Source: Cerrena zonata (Eukaryota > Basidiomycota > Agaricomycetes > Polyporales > Cerrenaceae). From it: 64,000 nt of DNA. The notes below the pieces were generated by a model that was not told where the DNA came from, ran no database searches, and was given only the letters and a program-made list of their open reading frames with translations. Positions 9,795 to 21,002 of this stretch are shown here, piece by piece. The stretch lies in assembly GCA_038087015.1 (NCBI GenBank), contig JASBNA010000014.1, positions 186,001 through 250,000 of the forward strand, written 5' to 3'. Position 1 is the stretch's first letter. Every line of letters starts with the position of its first letter. Position numbers and translations under genes: made by a program.

Positions 9795-12505
9795 TTACTC
9801 CGACGGCACCTCAAGTCCTTCTGCCAAAACACGGGCGCATTTTTCCATCATTTCTCCTTGACTCTCCAAGTATTGTATTGTGTTGTGTTGCAATGCCTCC
9901 ATTTTGAGCCATCCATCTAGCGAAATGGGCTCCTGAACTTCGCCTCCGTCGTCTCTCTCTTCATGATTAAAGCGATAGTATGCTTCTTTAGGAACTATGC
10001 TATACTCTCGGAATAGGCAGTGAATTTGTTCACCACTCGTAAGCAAGCGTAACCCCAGTTGAGTGTCCGCCATCGTTCTTATTGCTTCTAAGGCACGTGG
10101 CAAGGCACGCGAAATGCAAATGCGCTTGTTGTTTATTGTGACAGGTGGAGGCAGGCCTGTACCGATTGTGAGCAAGCACTGGATACGGCGAGCTCGTCCA
10201 AAAACCAGGCCCGCCTCGGCATACAGCCTGACAGGACCACGTTAGCGATCATGCTCACACTGCACAGATGTAACACATACAACAGAACAGGATTGTTGGC
10301 GTTCAAGCCTCCATCAATATAGTCAACACCTCCGACGGTGATCCTTTGGAAAAAGGTAGGGGCGGCCGAAGTAGCTCTCGCTGCTTCCCATATCTTCCAA
10401 GCCGCAAAGGGTTCTTGAATCTCCGTGTTGCGATACGTCCGAATATGAGTCGGTGTAGTGACGTTCGTACCTTTCGCTTTACAAGCCACTACAAAGCTGT
10501 AGAATGCGAGATCAATATCCATATATTCAAGAGACGTAACGGAAATATCGAAGATGAAGTTAGATAACATACACCTTGCATTTTGTTCCAAGTTTAGAAC
10601 CTTCCATTGGTCTCATTGGTTCCTCCGGATTGCCTAGGTATCGTTTCACTAGATCCTTGACGGCATCTTCGAGGACATGATGATCATACCAGTCACCTTT
10701 TCTCTTCCCAAAGATTTTTGCCGACATGGTACGATATGTACCGATACACTGGTGGATTGACATTTCTAAACGCCCTAGCATGATTGCAATGAGACTAAGC
10801 AAAAGGATTAATCATGGTAAGTAACACAAAGATGATGATGGTGGTGTCGAGGCAGCAACGTACCCCCCTGTACTAGTACCAGCAATCATATCGAAGTAGT
10901 CACATGGCTTTACTTCGGAATGTCCTGTCAAGCTAAGCATGGTTGATTCTAGTTCTTGCAGTATCTGAAGGCTGCTTATTCCACGCACACCTCCGCCATC
11001 TTCACATAATCAGTAATTCCAGACTTAACCTTAACCGAAGCAGGGGCATCTTACCAAGTGAAAGTAATTTCAGTGACGAGGAGCCAGCCCCATGCGTACT
11101 GTCTGCCCTGAAAATCATAGCAGCTTTCTGAGTCTCTGCCGAAAACGAGTACAGTGAGTGAAGCTGCTGCTCGGTAAGCATTTTCTTGAGCATCTCCAGA
11201 TACTTTACAAAATGTCCGGACTCCCATTCGTAGTTATGCCGCTCAAATTCTAAAGCCCACAATCAGCAAATAAATTGATGATATCAATAAAGTCCTTACC
11301 TTCAGTAGTTGTCGTGACCGTAAGGCGACCGGAGTGAGCAATATGTACACGCCCCACGAACTGCGCGCACACCCGAACTGCTATCATATCACCTGGCTGG
11401 AAAGCGGAAGATGTCAATTTACCGAAAATGATTAACATTAGTTGCCAACCTCTAGTGAATGGAATAGCTCATGCTGGCGATGAAAACTCATTCCATTTTG
11501 CCAATGTTCGTCAACTTTGCCACGTGTGGTTGAATGACTTCTCCACACTAGAGAACGGCCCTTTTTGGTTTTTGGTTCGCCGTCTTCGGAGGTGAAAATC
11601 GCAAGATCAAACCAACATTCATTTTCTTCAACGGGATCACTTGGTGCCTTGGAGCCCTTCCTGCTACAATGAGCTCGCGTAAAGAGTTGTATGTGTTTCA
11701 ATCTAGCTATAAACTTGCTGTTCAAAGGCTAAATGACGTCACGGCCATCATGATTAGAATTTTTGGCCAGATCAATCTTTGTAATCGTACCGGTGTAAGG
11801 AACCAGATTTTGGAAGTGACTAGCTGGTTTCCCGAAGAAACACGACACGTTTGCGATTCAGTAACAGTATATGTGCCCAACCATCCCGAAGTTATTGACC
11901 AGGGGTTAGGCACGAATGTATCTTATCATTATTATGCATGAGAGATAGTCAGAAAGCGGTTGGATCAATGGCATGAGTACCTTCTTCGAGAAGCTTTGCG
12001 GTAAGTTTCCCTCCTTGAATTTTGTTCATCCACCCTTTGCGTTCGGCGCAAGCACGCACAGCAATGACATCGCCCGCCTGTATATCACAGACAGATTAAT
12101 GTTTGTCCTCAATGAAATTTTTATACTTACCTGGAAGCTGTTAAGTAGCTGATGCCTACGATCAAATAGCTTGCCGCCGTGCAGCGTCATCTCGTCGACG
12201 GCAAAACTATTGTTGTGGCTATGCCAAAGTAATACCTTGTCCTTGCCATTCTTCTTGGTTGTAGCACCGGGTCGTAGGATCATGATCTCAAACCAGCTTC
12301 CGCTGCCGCTGTCCATTGGGTCATTTTCGATAACTCCTTGATCACAGGATTGTGTGATAAGCTGGATTTGCAGGACGCGGTAACAGAAGGTCCTGTCAAG
12401 GGGCTCAGTCTGGAATAAGATTGTAGTGGTAATAGCTCCAGTAAGGCTTTCGACTATAACGTCCGTAACCGTATTCATCTGAGCAATCGTTTTGAGAGTG
12501 ACCAT
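9795..12505 (-). CDS. Patatin-like phospholipase with duplicated N-terminal domain
   Basis: Ten exons on the minus strand: 12505-12131, 12077-11981, 11921-11791, 11728-11450, 11396-11300, 11249-11055, 10999-10864, 10794-10573, 10496-10281 and 10227-9795; 726 residues, all phases consistent. The patatin domain starts near 392 with the oxyanion loop DGGGVRG. The nucleophile Ser434 sits in GTSTG and the catalytic Asp572 in DGG, so the Ser-Asp dyad is intact; the expected activity is acyl-lipid hydrolysis. The first 330 residues hold two copies of one domain of about 150 residues. Each has a WF[ED] motif, then W[RH]SH, then an [FL]-x-R-x-H motif, and ends with GD[VM]IAVR-x-CA. There is no signal peptide or membrane span, so it is probably cytosolic. 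It lies between aspartic-protease copies 2 and 3, on the opposite strand. The catalytic domain is sure; the role is unknown. Confidence 0.88.
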
Positions 12506-14163
12506 CGTGGATGATGATGATCCTTGAAGTCGGACTTGCTAGTGGTTGTCTTGCTCAGGTTCATATAGCCTATTCCAGCGTTAAGTGATAGACATAACTT
12601 AAATCATGGAATGGAAAACGAGCAGGTTCAGAGATAACAAAAATAGGGAATGTGAAATACACAGGCCATAAGATAGACCTAGATAGCGGTCAGACGACAT
12701 CTCTGCCTCAGTGACACTGACATGGTGGGGTACAGGGTCTCGGACATAGATCGTCAAATGCAAAATACCCTGCCTTAGTTGAAGAGATGTGCCAAAGGAG
12801 ACATGAGGTGCCCTTAGAAGATACTTCGAGATTACTTTAAGTTGAATGTCCGACGTTGGAAATTTATGAAGTAAGCCATCCGATGAATGGGATATACAAT
12901 ACCTATAGTAGTACATAGGCTACGGGGGCTGGAATAAACAAACAATGTTATCTCTACTATAACAAGGGAAGTAGGAGGTATTCACTATATTTCTTGTTGT
13001 TTCGTGCACTGCTGAACTCTCTGCTGGTAAGACCAGGAGTTTTTTTATAGAATCTCGAATTCCAAGGGATAGGTTCGTGGCACGGCTTTGGCACTAATAA
13101 CGACGAGGGCTGGTTCTGAGCGTGGCGTATTTTCCCATTCGACTCTGATGTGGCATTCCAAAACCTTTGAAACCCATATAAGATCTAGATAAGTGTTAGC
13201 ATACAGCGTCATCTTCGCGTCAAGAATATGATATTGGACGTCCCCTGTTCCATATTGGTAACATGGTATTATGAGTCCCGGGCCCGAAGGTTAGTAGGCC
13301 ATCTCTTGGTCACCTCATGGCTTCTTGCGACGCCCTCTTCGCCAACTCTTGGTATCCAAATATCAGTGCTCCTTGCTATGTCCTTGTGGGATCATTGGGT
13401 GTGAGGGCCTGGAGCTGATAGTACCTGGTTCGAGAAGCTATCCTAGTCCAGAAGATATTTCCCCAAATGGAAGGTGTTGACAACTCATGAAGACATGCAG
13501 AGCCCCATATACGACTTTGGTGTTCACAGGACACAGATCTGTGCGAAAATGAATCAACGTGGTGAGGAACGCGACATCATGGTTAGGTTAAGTCACATAC
13601 AAGAAGGGTGCGTTGACATCGTTTGCGGCGCGTATTACTATTAGGTTCAGAGAAGCACTCCACGCCAAGATCAGCTTGGATAAAAGGAGTTGTATGAGCG
13701 TTAGCATAGGTCATGGACGCACATTTGCTCAGTACATTTGACAGGACAAGGTCAGGAATGCTGCATCACGTTGGGCGAGTTTCGTAAAACGGGGGTAACT
13801 GTTATTTTTGGGGTCCAATACTTACAACATGCGGGGTTATACGTTGGGCGAATACGTATACGCCCCTACTAACGAAATGAGAATTAGAGAATCTTACATT
13901 CCCATCCTGTCAGCTGGAGCATTGAAAGGGAGTTTGATGACTTATCTTCGACACACTTTTTGAACATCAACGCCCGAATTGACGCGGAGGCTGAAGGAGG
14001 ACTCAGACTTGTACTTCTGCATTCATCATTTTGCTTTCATACTCTATCCGACATGAATGTGACTGCCAATTCCTAGGTTTCCTGTACATATCTCATCTTC
14101 CTTATCACTCTCGATCACAATCACCTCATCACCTTCCTGCTCAGACTCCGCCGACCCAACGCT
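12506..14163. other. Gene-poor spacer
   Basis: No gene supported. A minus-strand open frame at 12599-12916 has no recognisable motif and no matching exons. Positions 13000-14000 contain only short frames on both strands. This is the upstream side of the patatin gene (12506 on) and the upstream side of protease copy 3. Confidence 0.4.
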
Positions 14164-14302
14164 GCACAGTATACAGCCCTAAGGATTTGTACCTCGCAGT
14201 TTCCATTACAATCATACTATCCTTACGATATACCCTAGGTCCCTGAGTGCGCGATACTAGGAGGTACAAAATGGTCTGCTTGTCTTCTCTATAAAATATT
14301 CC
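14164..14302 (+). repeat. Duplicated promoter block, upstream of copy 3
   Basis: Homologous to 8028-8176 (see that entry). It ends with CTATAAAATATTCC just before the copy 3 ATG, in addition to a TACAAAA at about 14265 at the place where copy 1 has its TATA box. Confidence 0.6.
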
Positions 14303-15380
14303 ATGATGCTCTCGTTCTTGTCCTTGCAATTTACATCGAAGCCGCAAATATTGGAGTACAATCAGTCACAGAACCTCCGTCGTCCAGGAAGATTGCATCT
14401 GGAGAGGGAGACTTTAATCTGCTGCTGATGTTGTCTCTATTGCTGGGTTAAATGACGGAATATTAACTTCTTCTTGGTCCGCGACCAACTTTCCATTTTG
14501 CACCAGATCCTTTCGACAGTGTCCAAAGTTTGTCTGCTGACATGGAGTATGAGTAGTCTTAAATTCAAGGCTGACTAATCTTGTCCAGGAATGGGTTCCG
14601 ACTTTGGGAGCACTTTCAGCGGTCTTGTGGACTAGTGTTTACCTGCTCTTCTCAATATGTTCCTTACATTCAGTAGTGTAGGCGGCGTTGAACTTACACT
14701 TAGAGTAATCGATTACACCGAGTTTCAGGGTGCGTTTGTCTAAATATAGATGTACTACCTTCAAAACTGGTGGCTGAATATCTGTATCGATGATAATTAT
14801 TGGTGAGTTCGTCTTCGCCGACAACGAGCAAAGTGCCTTTTGGGGATCGACTTATATTAGTAACGGGAAGACTGACACCACTCCTTACAGCCTCGAAAGT
14901 TTGCTTTCGATAGCGGTACGAGCAACATCATATTGCCAACTGCTGATCCTCACGGGAAATATGTCTTCAACTCCTTTCATGTTTCATTTTTGGGGTATTT
15001 CGAAATACGCCTACAGGCCATCTACGATACGATCTCGCCCAACATTACGCCGAACGCAGCAGAACCCTAGACCTTCTGAATCCTTTGCCCCCGAATATTG
15101 ACTTTTCCCGCAGTCATCTCATTCACCTTCACTACCCAGGATGACCAACCTTTCAACCTCACCATCCCTAGTGGCGAGCTCAACGTTGGACAGCCCCTCG
15201 TTACGCCAGACCCTCATCAATGCTGATGACTCCTTCACATTACTGGACTAAGCTTCATTCAGTATTACCTAGAGTAAGTGATTTTAGAAAGTATTGAATG
15301 CGTAGGTTTTGCACCTAGCGGTCGTACCTTGTTCCATTTTCTATACGTCGCTTTACTCACCAAGATTCTAAGTTGTATCT
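14303..15380 (+). pseudogene. Aspartic protease copy 3, degenerate
   Basis: The start (MMLS, then frame loss) and propeptide region (SSRKIASGEG) match copy 1. The sequence then jumps at about 14412 from the propeptide to the part equal to copy 1 position 6740, removing exons 2-3 and the first catalytic Asp. Later pieces are recognisable in order: the GVGGVELTL-like segment (about 14678), the ADNEQSAFWGSTYIS segment (about 14818), the second motif FDSGTSNII (about 14908), and the 3' part around 15110-15250, with several frame changes. The tail is similar to copy 1 up to about 15380. It is clearly a pseudogene. It retains the second active site that copy 2 has lost, while copy 2 retains the first. 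Confidence 0.75.
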
Positions 15381-15716
15381 TATGTGACCTAACACTCTCA
15401 TGATCAATGAAAGAATCCAGAATCCAGTTCTCCGACTCTAAGTCAATCATGACAATGGGATTTGCGGCAATGGCCGGTCAGGCTGATTTCCATTATGCTC
15501 TAACGTGGGAAGTTTTCCACTGTTTTGACCTGTGGGCGTTCTCGTTACCAGGTGGCCCAGACTTCTCTGTCACTGCTGCTGTAGCCACCTCTTTCTCATG
15601 CTTCTCGTCTCCAACCACACCCATCTCGCCACTCACGACACACGTCTACGCGCCCCTATCCTGCTATCTCATATCTACACTAACGCGATTGAACTCTACA
15701 ACTCACCTTTCCAACT
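15381..15716. other. Spacer before the 217-residue gene
   Basis: C- and T-rich near 15560-15700, as expected for the leader of the gene starting at 15717. Nothing else seen. Confidence 0.35.
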
Positions 15717-16370
15717 ATGTTTGGCTCTCCCACGTCTAGCTCTGAAAGCTTTGAACCTTTTACAGGACCAATAACTTTCCCTAACGTTGGTGAAACGTTT
15801 GGAAGTCAACCTACGTTTCGTTCTCGGAAACCCGAGTCTCTCAGAATCGACACGCTTGGCATATCTCCTACAGAAATGATCGGGAGACAATTGAAACGCA
15901 TAACGCGTTCAGCCACACACCCAGTGATCACTTTTTACTTCACCGATGACACTTCGTTCCAGGTCCGCGTAGACGGTTATAACCCCGGCTATCCAGGGCT
16001 TCCGAAAGCCCTCGAAACGGACCCTGAACTTGAACCCATTATGGTTGATTTAGATAACCGCGATACGGTTTACACGATTTCTCAAGCTACGCTCATCACC
16101 TTGACCGACAGAGCGTTCCAAGCCGGAAAGCAGGGCCGAGCAGACTCGGAGTGGAAGCAAATTCACAGTGCTATCGCCTTCAAGCTCCAAGAGGAGGGAC
16201 GTTGGCATTGTCTTTGGGCCACTTTGGCCGAATTCGACGCTGTGGGTAGGTGCATCTTCAGGAGTTTTGATGATGTCTACCTCGAGCGCGTCGAACGGGT
16301 ACCTCAGAAATCACCGCAAAAGTCTCCTCAGAAAAAGAGATGGAGCAACGGAAGGAGAGTTCAGTTTTGA
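15717..16370 (+). CDS. Hypothetical protein, 217 residues, single exon
   Basis: An uninterrupted frame that I do not recognise with certainty. Its composition is that of a real protein: a disordered Ser/Pro N-terminus (1-45), then a folded core with alternating beta-type segments (PVITFYFTDDTSFQVRVDGY near 70-90; EPIMVDLDNRDTVYTISQAT near 110-130), a helix with Trp and aromatic residues (SEWKQIHSAIAFKLQEEGRW), and a basic tail carrying two and a half copies of PQKS. No signal peptide or membrane span. The C/T-rich leader and the abrupt stop support the start. A search could show whether it belongs to an Agaricomycete-only family. Confidence 0.7.
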   Translation: MFGSPTSSSESFEPFTGPITFPNVGETFGSQPTFRSRKPESLRIDTLGISPTEMIGRQLKRITRSATHPVITFYFTDDTSFQVRVDGYNPGYPGLPKALETDPELEPIMVDLDNRDTVYTISQATLITLTDRAFQAGKQGRADSEWKQIHSAIAFKLQEEGRWHCLWATLAEFDAVGRCIFRSFDDVYLERVERVPQKSPQKSPQKKRWSNGRRVQF

Positions 16371-19211
16371 AGCGCTCCTTTATACAGGCATTCTATTCTT
16401 GTAGTAAGTGTCGTAATGACCCTGGTGTGTGTATCGTCTACTGACCGCGTGCTTTCTACGCTTTGTGCTCTTGTTATGGTTTAGATGCTTGAAACCCTTC
16501 CCACATCTTGACTTTGCCCCGAATGTGTCCCGCTTTACATTCGTATCGCCTTGGATGGACTCCCACACTTTTCTTGACTGATCTAAACCCCGCACGATTT
16601 TTGCTTTGCATTTGTATTCCTTGGACTATTTTTGCAGTCGCTGTATCCAAACACCAGTACTTATCTATGTATACCTCACTGTACGAGTATCCACAACGGA
16701 CTGTATCTAGTAGTCATTCCAGGTTCCATCCATTACGATTTACGATGTCACTTGACGTACTCATATTTACGATCTCTTCCGTCATATCACCACTTCTCCG
16801 TTCGTACCTCTCTTGTTCGCCATAATTATTCTCCTCTCGTCCTGTTTTTCGTAATAGAACGTGACTACAAATTGAGAACACATGGTTTGCACCTGTCAAG
16901 TAACTTATGCGCAATATACCTTTAAAAGGCTATCCGCGCGGATGTGGATAGCAACAAAGCGACAGTCTGGAGTTGGACGTTTGATGGACGTTGATGCGTA
17001 GATAGGCTAGGGTGATATCGATGTCAAAAGTAATCAGGCATTGTAATCTTCTTACTCCAATCCGTTAGGCATAATTATGGAATAGGAAAGTGACTCAGGC
17101 TATGTAGGAACTAGCGAAAATTGTCATCACAGGATAACGGAGGTTTGTTCTTCAATAGGACATCGCTCACTGAAGAAGAGACCGATCATTTTCATGTATC
17201 GCAATCTATGCACAGGCGAAGAAATAAGTAAGGAAACTGCAGAGTGACATCGGCGGTTTAGCTATGAAAACGGAAATGAACTAAGCAAATGCGTGACCTT
17301 CATGATGTATTATTCATTGTGTATTATGCAGTTTAGGCGAAGAATACTCCGATGTGCACACAGAAATGATCCAATGCAATACAAGCTACTGCGTCGAGTG
17401 ATAGCTAACGCGGTGGGGTCATGCCAGAGTGTGAAAAGGTTCGAACTTTGGGCGAACCGCACATCGGCATGATAGGAACGCTCGAGTGGGTCTGACAGCT
17501 ACCGTGTAGTATCAGTCGATGTAATTCTTTCCTTCTTGTAGGTCATAGATTTGAGTGTACAGATCATGCAGGTTTGGACATCACACTAGACGACAGATTG
17601 ATGACCAAGTCCCGTTGATCCCAATGGAGTTCCGGTTTATGTTTGACACAAACATTCTCCAAGGCACGAAGAAAGCGACATGTTGGACCTGGACGATACC
17701 TCTTCAGTCGGTCTCCAAGTTGCATGTATAGTACAGGGTTACGCTCAACAAGATTTTTTGATGTTAGCCGGGACGCCGAGGCTTTATCCGCAAAGATGAC
17801 CGCAGGATTGAATGAATTGAATGACGCGTACAAGTCGCCGGTATGGACCAGGCCATGGTCCCTATGTAACTTGTAATTGCAACCGAAGGCCAAGATAGAG
17901 TTCAGTAGGGCGCATGGTTGAGCGTCCGAAGCGGAGCGTGAAAAGGAACGTCCGCAAGGAGGTTATATTGAAGGTACAATCGCTGTTGACACGAGATAAT
18001 CGATGGGTACTCTGAAATATATTTCTTCATTTGGGAACAGATCACGCTGGATCCTACATGGAGTATCAGTAGATTAAAATCATAAATAATGACAATTATC
18101 CTGCCAGATACGAGGAAGAAATATCACCTAATGGCCGTATCAACGGATCCTTGGGTTAAGATGTCAAGAAGCATCACAGAACAGCATGGGACCCGAACGT
18201 TTGGTTAAAGATAGTCTTATGTTCAATGAATGGAACGGTTTCCACGATGGATGATGGAAGATCCTCTCTTCCTTCTTCAGGAGGCGTATCGGGAGCAGAT
18301 TGTGTTTCCAGATTTGTGAAGTTGGGCGGAGGTCAGATAAACCTATGGAAATTCAGAATCAAATCATGATAATATGATATAAAGCATGGCCCCAGAGATG
18401 TCATGAGCAGATAATCAGTTTGCAGAGATTGGAAGACGAAGGCTAGATGATATTGGGCAAAAGTTTCTCCTGGCGCCGTCTTTGTGTCGCAGCGCTGTAC
18501 CAGCCACAAAGCAACTGACAAAACATGTCCATATAAGTCACATTCTTATCGCAAATGGATCGCGAGGCCTGCGGGTAGGGAAATGCATATGGTGATGGAA
18601 GAAGGTCTTGAGATGGCCTTGCCCGACCTCTTGCAATCAAGGGACCTGCCGCAATTGAGTGAACAGCGCCAGACTAGGTATAGTTCACCCCAAGATGCTA
18701 CAACAGTGATTCGAAGGGCCCTGATATGAAATAGGGGCAAGAACAGTACTCACGAAGCCGGGGCCCTTTGGCATGGGACGAGGAAAAAATAGCTTTGATG
18801 AGTATATTGGTTCAGACGACTCCAGCAGTTGATTATCCGAGAAGAGTATTCAAGCCGAGCCACTAAGCGGGAGTGGAATCCGATTACGTTCTATGTAACG
18901 GCCGTTGCGAACCCTACTGTTGCCCAGGATGCTACTATAAGAGATGTAGAGATGGACGTTGAGGCGAAGGACTGCTTAAGCGATCTTAAGGAATGAAAAT
19001 AGATCGATCAGCGGCGGCAGAGCGTCGGCAAGTTGCCTTGTGGCTGTCGAAATACCTCTCTTGGTCTGCCAGTGCACTTTGCACGGGGTCTCTGCGGTAA
19101 AACTTGCTCAGCTTGGCTTGCGTAACAGTATCAGCTCCAGTTACGTGATTTTTCCTGTCCTCTGTCTCTAGCAACCAGGGTCACGATACACGTAGAGGAC
19201 GCTCTCACATC
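16371..19211. other. 2.8 kb with no supported gene
   Basis: I examined both strands. Frames such as 17564-17893 (-) and 18484-18729 (+) are short, lack family motifs and do not join through plausible introns. A and T runs and scattered stops dominate. Unlike the two degraded proteases nearby, I could not identify any family from relics. It may hold non-coding transcription or a badly decayed gene. Confidence 0.4.
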
Positions 19212-19896
19212 ATGTCTACCACATCACGCTCGCAACCGCGAGTCTCATTCGCGTCTTTGACCCCAAATAATCTGGGTATGTTCACGGATTCTACATGTGT
19301 GAAGATGCTGATCCTCTTTCAGGAACCGTTCGTAAACTAAACTCTGTCCTTTTCCCAATCAAGTACAGCGAAAAATTCTATCAGGATGTCCTTCTCCCTC
19401 AGGCAGAAGATTTCTGTAAACTTGGTCCGTGATTGGTGACTGTCTTTCTATTCTTCATTCGCAAGAGGCTGATACATCCCCAGTTTACTTCAATGACGTA
19501 CCCGTCGGTACCATCTGCTGTAGACTGGAAACCGTCGACAACAAAACCAGGTTGTATCTCATGACGATGGGTGTACTTGCCGTGAGTCTCAGGCTATTCA
19601 CTCTGCAATGTAAGCTAGAAGTAGTTACTGATCTATTGCGCGACTAGCCATACCGGTCCAGAGGATTGGGTTCGAAAAGTCTCGAGCATGTTATCGCCGC
19701 CGCGGCGAACAATCCCAAACTCAAGATTGAATCTATGTATTTGCACGTCCAAGTCTCCAATGCATCGGCCAAGAGCTTCTATGAACGACACGGGTTCAAG
19801 GAGGTTGCCGTCCAGCAGGATTATTACAAAAAACTGATACCCCATGACGCGTGGATACTGGAGCGAAGTTTGACTGATCAACAGGCGGATAAGTGA
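19212..19896 (+). CDS. NAA50: N-alpha-acetyltransferase 50 (GNAT family)
   Basis: Exons 19212-19275, 19323-19424, 19484-19581 and 19648-19896; 170 residues, close to the usual NAA50 length. NAA50 acetylates protein N-terminal Met and associates with the NatA complex at the ribosome in animals and plants. Visible features: LTPNNLGTVRKLNSVLFPIKY at the N-terminus (typical of the family), VYFNDVPVGTICCRLE, LYLMTMGVLAPYR, and the acetyl-CoA loop R-x-x-G-x-G as RSRGLG at the start of exon 4, then YLHVQVSNASAKSFYERHGF near the C-terminus. All phases agree. The next gene downstream is a C2H2 factor in convergent orientation. Confidence 0.9.
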
Positions 19897-20214
19897 GGTA
19901 TATTAGAGACAAGGTCTGTTTACACTGAATATCTACATCCTTCGAATACATAAGCTGATTGTTTGTATGTTAGCGCGTTCACTATCCGTTCTATTGTACA
20001 AGTATAATACAGTGTGTCTCCTCGCGATCATGCAGCCTGAGTGGCCGCAATATATGGTGTCTAAGGATAGGATAAGTCCAAGGTAGTAGGTTACGTGAAA
20101 TCTTCACATTAACGGGTAAGTAACGTCTGCGAAAAAACACGTGAGTTTCCCTTGAACCCTTCAGTAAAGCGTTTAATGACCAAGAGTACTCACAACGTTC
20201 TCAGTGGGCCGATA
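19897..20214. other. Convergent 3' spacer
   Basis: Lies between the ends of NAA50 (+) and the C2H2 gene (-). No feature seen. Confidence 0.4.
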
Positions 20215-21002
20215 TTACGCTCCCTCGTCAATACCGCAGCGCTTGACAAGCTAATCCGCATAATCAGCGAGAAGATCATGCTAGGTATGGTAAAGTGTGG
20301 GCGAACCTGATGTCTCTTCAGCGCATCCTTCCTCGTGAAGGTCTTTCCGCATCCTCCGTTACACAGGAAAGGCTTTTCCCCCGTATGTGTATCTCGATGA
20401 CGCTTCAAATCGTGTTGTCGATTAAATGACAAGGCACACATATCGCATGCGAATGGGCGCTGAGGGGAAGCGGGATACTGAGAAGGGTCGTCAAGCTGCG
20501 AGAATGCGACCTGGGTTGGATACTGTGACATCGGCATACTTGACATCGTCTGATGTGGAATAGCCTGTGACGCCGGATAGGCCTGCTGTACGGCGTACGA
20601 GGAGGGAATCGTATGTGTTCTCGATGGAGAGTATGTCGGATGCGACGTATTCGGATACATGCTACTCGCTGAGGGTTGCTGAATCGGGATACCATGTCGG
20701 TCAAGTGCGGCGTAAGAATGTGGGCTAATCGACAGGGAACTCCGATCATGCGAATAGGGGTGCGGTCTGTCCAAGTTGTGGTATTCCATCGCATTTACCT
20801 GGGTAGTGGCAAGCGAATCGTACGCGGCGTTGTGTTGTGCCATCGTAGGATGGGTTCGGAGTGAAGGATGAGGATTGCACGACTGAGGATATTGACCTGC
20901 AGTGCTGCTTGAATACGAAGATGGATACTGAGGGTTGCCATTCCATTGTGCCAGACTGTAGGCGTTAGGATTGGGTGGGAGTGAGGAGCGTCTGTCCGAC
21001 AT
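20215..21002 (-). CDS. C2H2 zinc-finger transcription factor, two fingers
   Basis: Exons 21002-20307 and 20250-20215, 243 residues. The first 180 residues are rich in Ser, Pro, Tyr and Gln and look disordered. Two fingers follow: FACDMCALSFNRQHDLKRHRDTH at about 184-206 and FLCNGGCGKTFTRKDALKRHQ from about 212, linked by TGEKP. The intron interrupts the second finger after RHQ. Splicing to the acceptor GGATTAG gives RHQLVKRCGIDEGA, which supplies the last zinc ligand as Cys. If the intron is kept, the frame stays open to 20190 and reads RHQVRPH, which supplies His instead. The protein is expected to be nuclear and DNA-binding; its targets are unknown. Confidence 0.85.

Noticed and set aside
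12599..12916. 105-codon minus-strand frame upstream of the patatin gene
   Set aside because: No motif and no splice partner; the patatin model is complete without it.
13260..13760. Possible retrotransposon remnant
   Set aside because: Translations of both strands gave no reverse transcriptase, integrase or protease motif.
17564..17893. 109-codon minus-strand frame
   Set aside because: Composition is plausible, but no family is recognised and no neighbouring exons could be joined.
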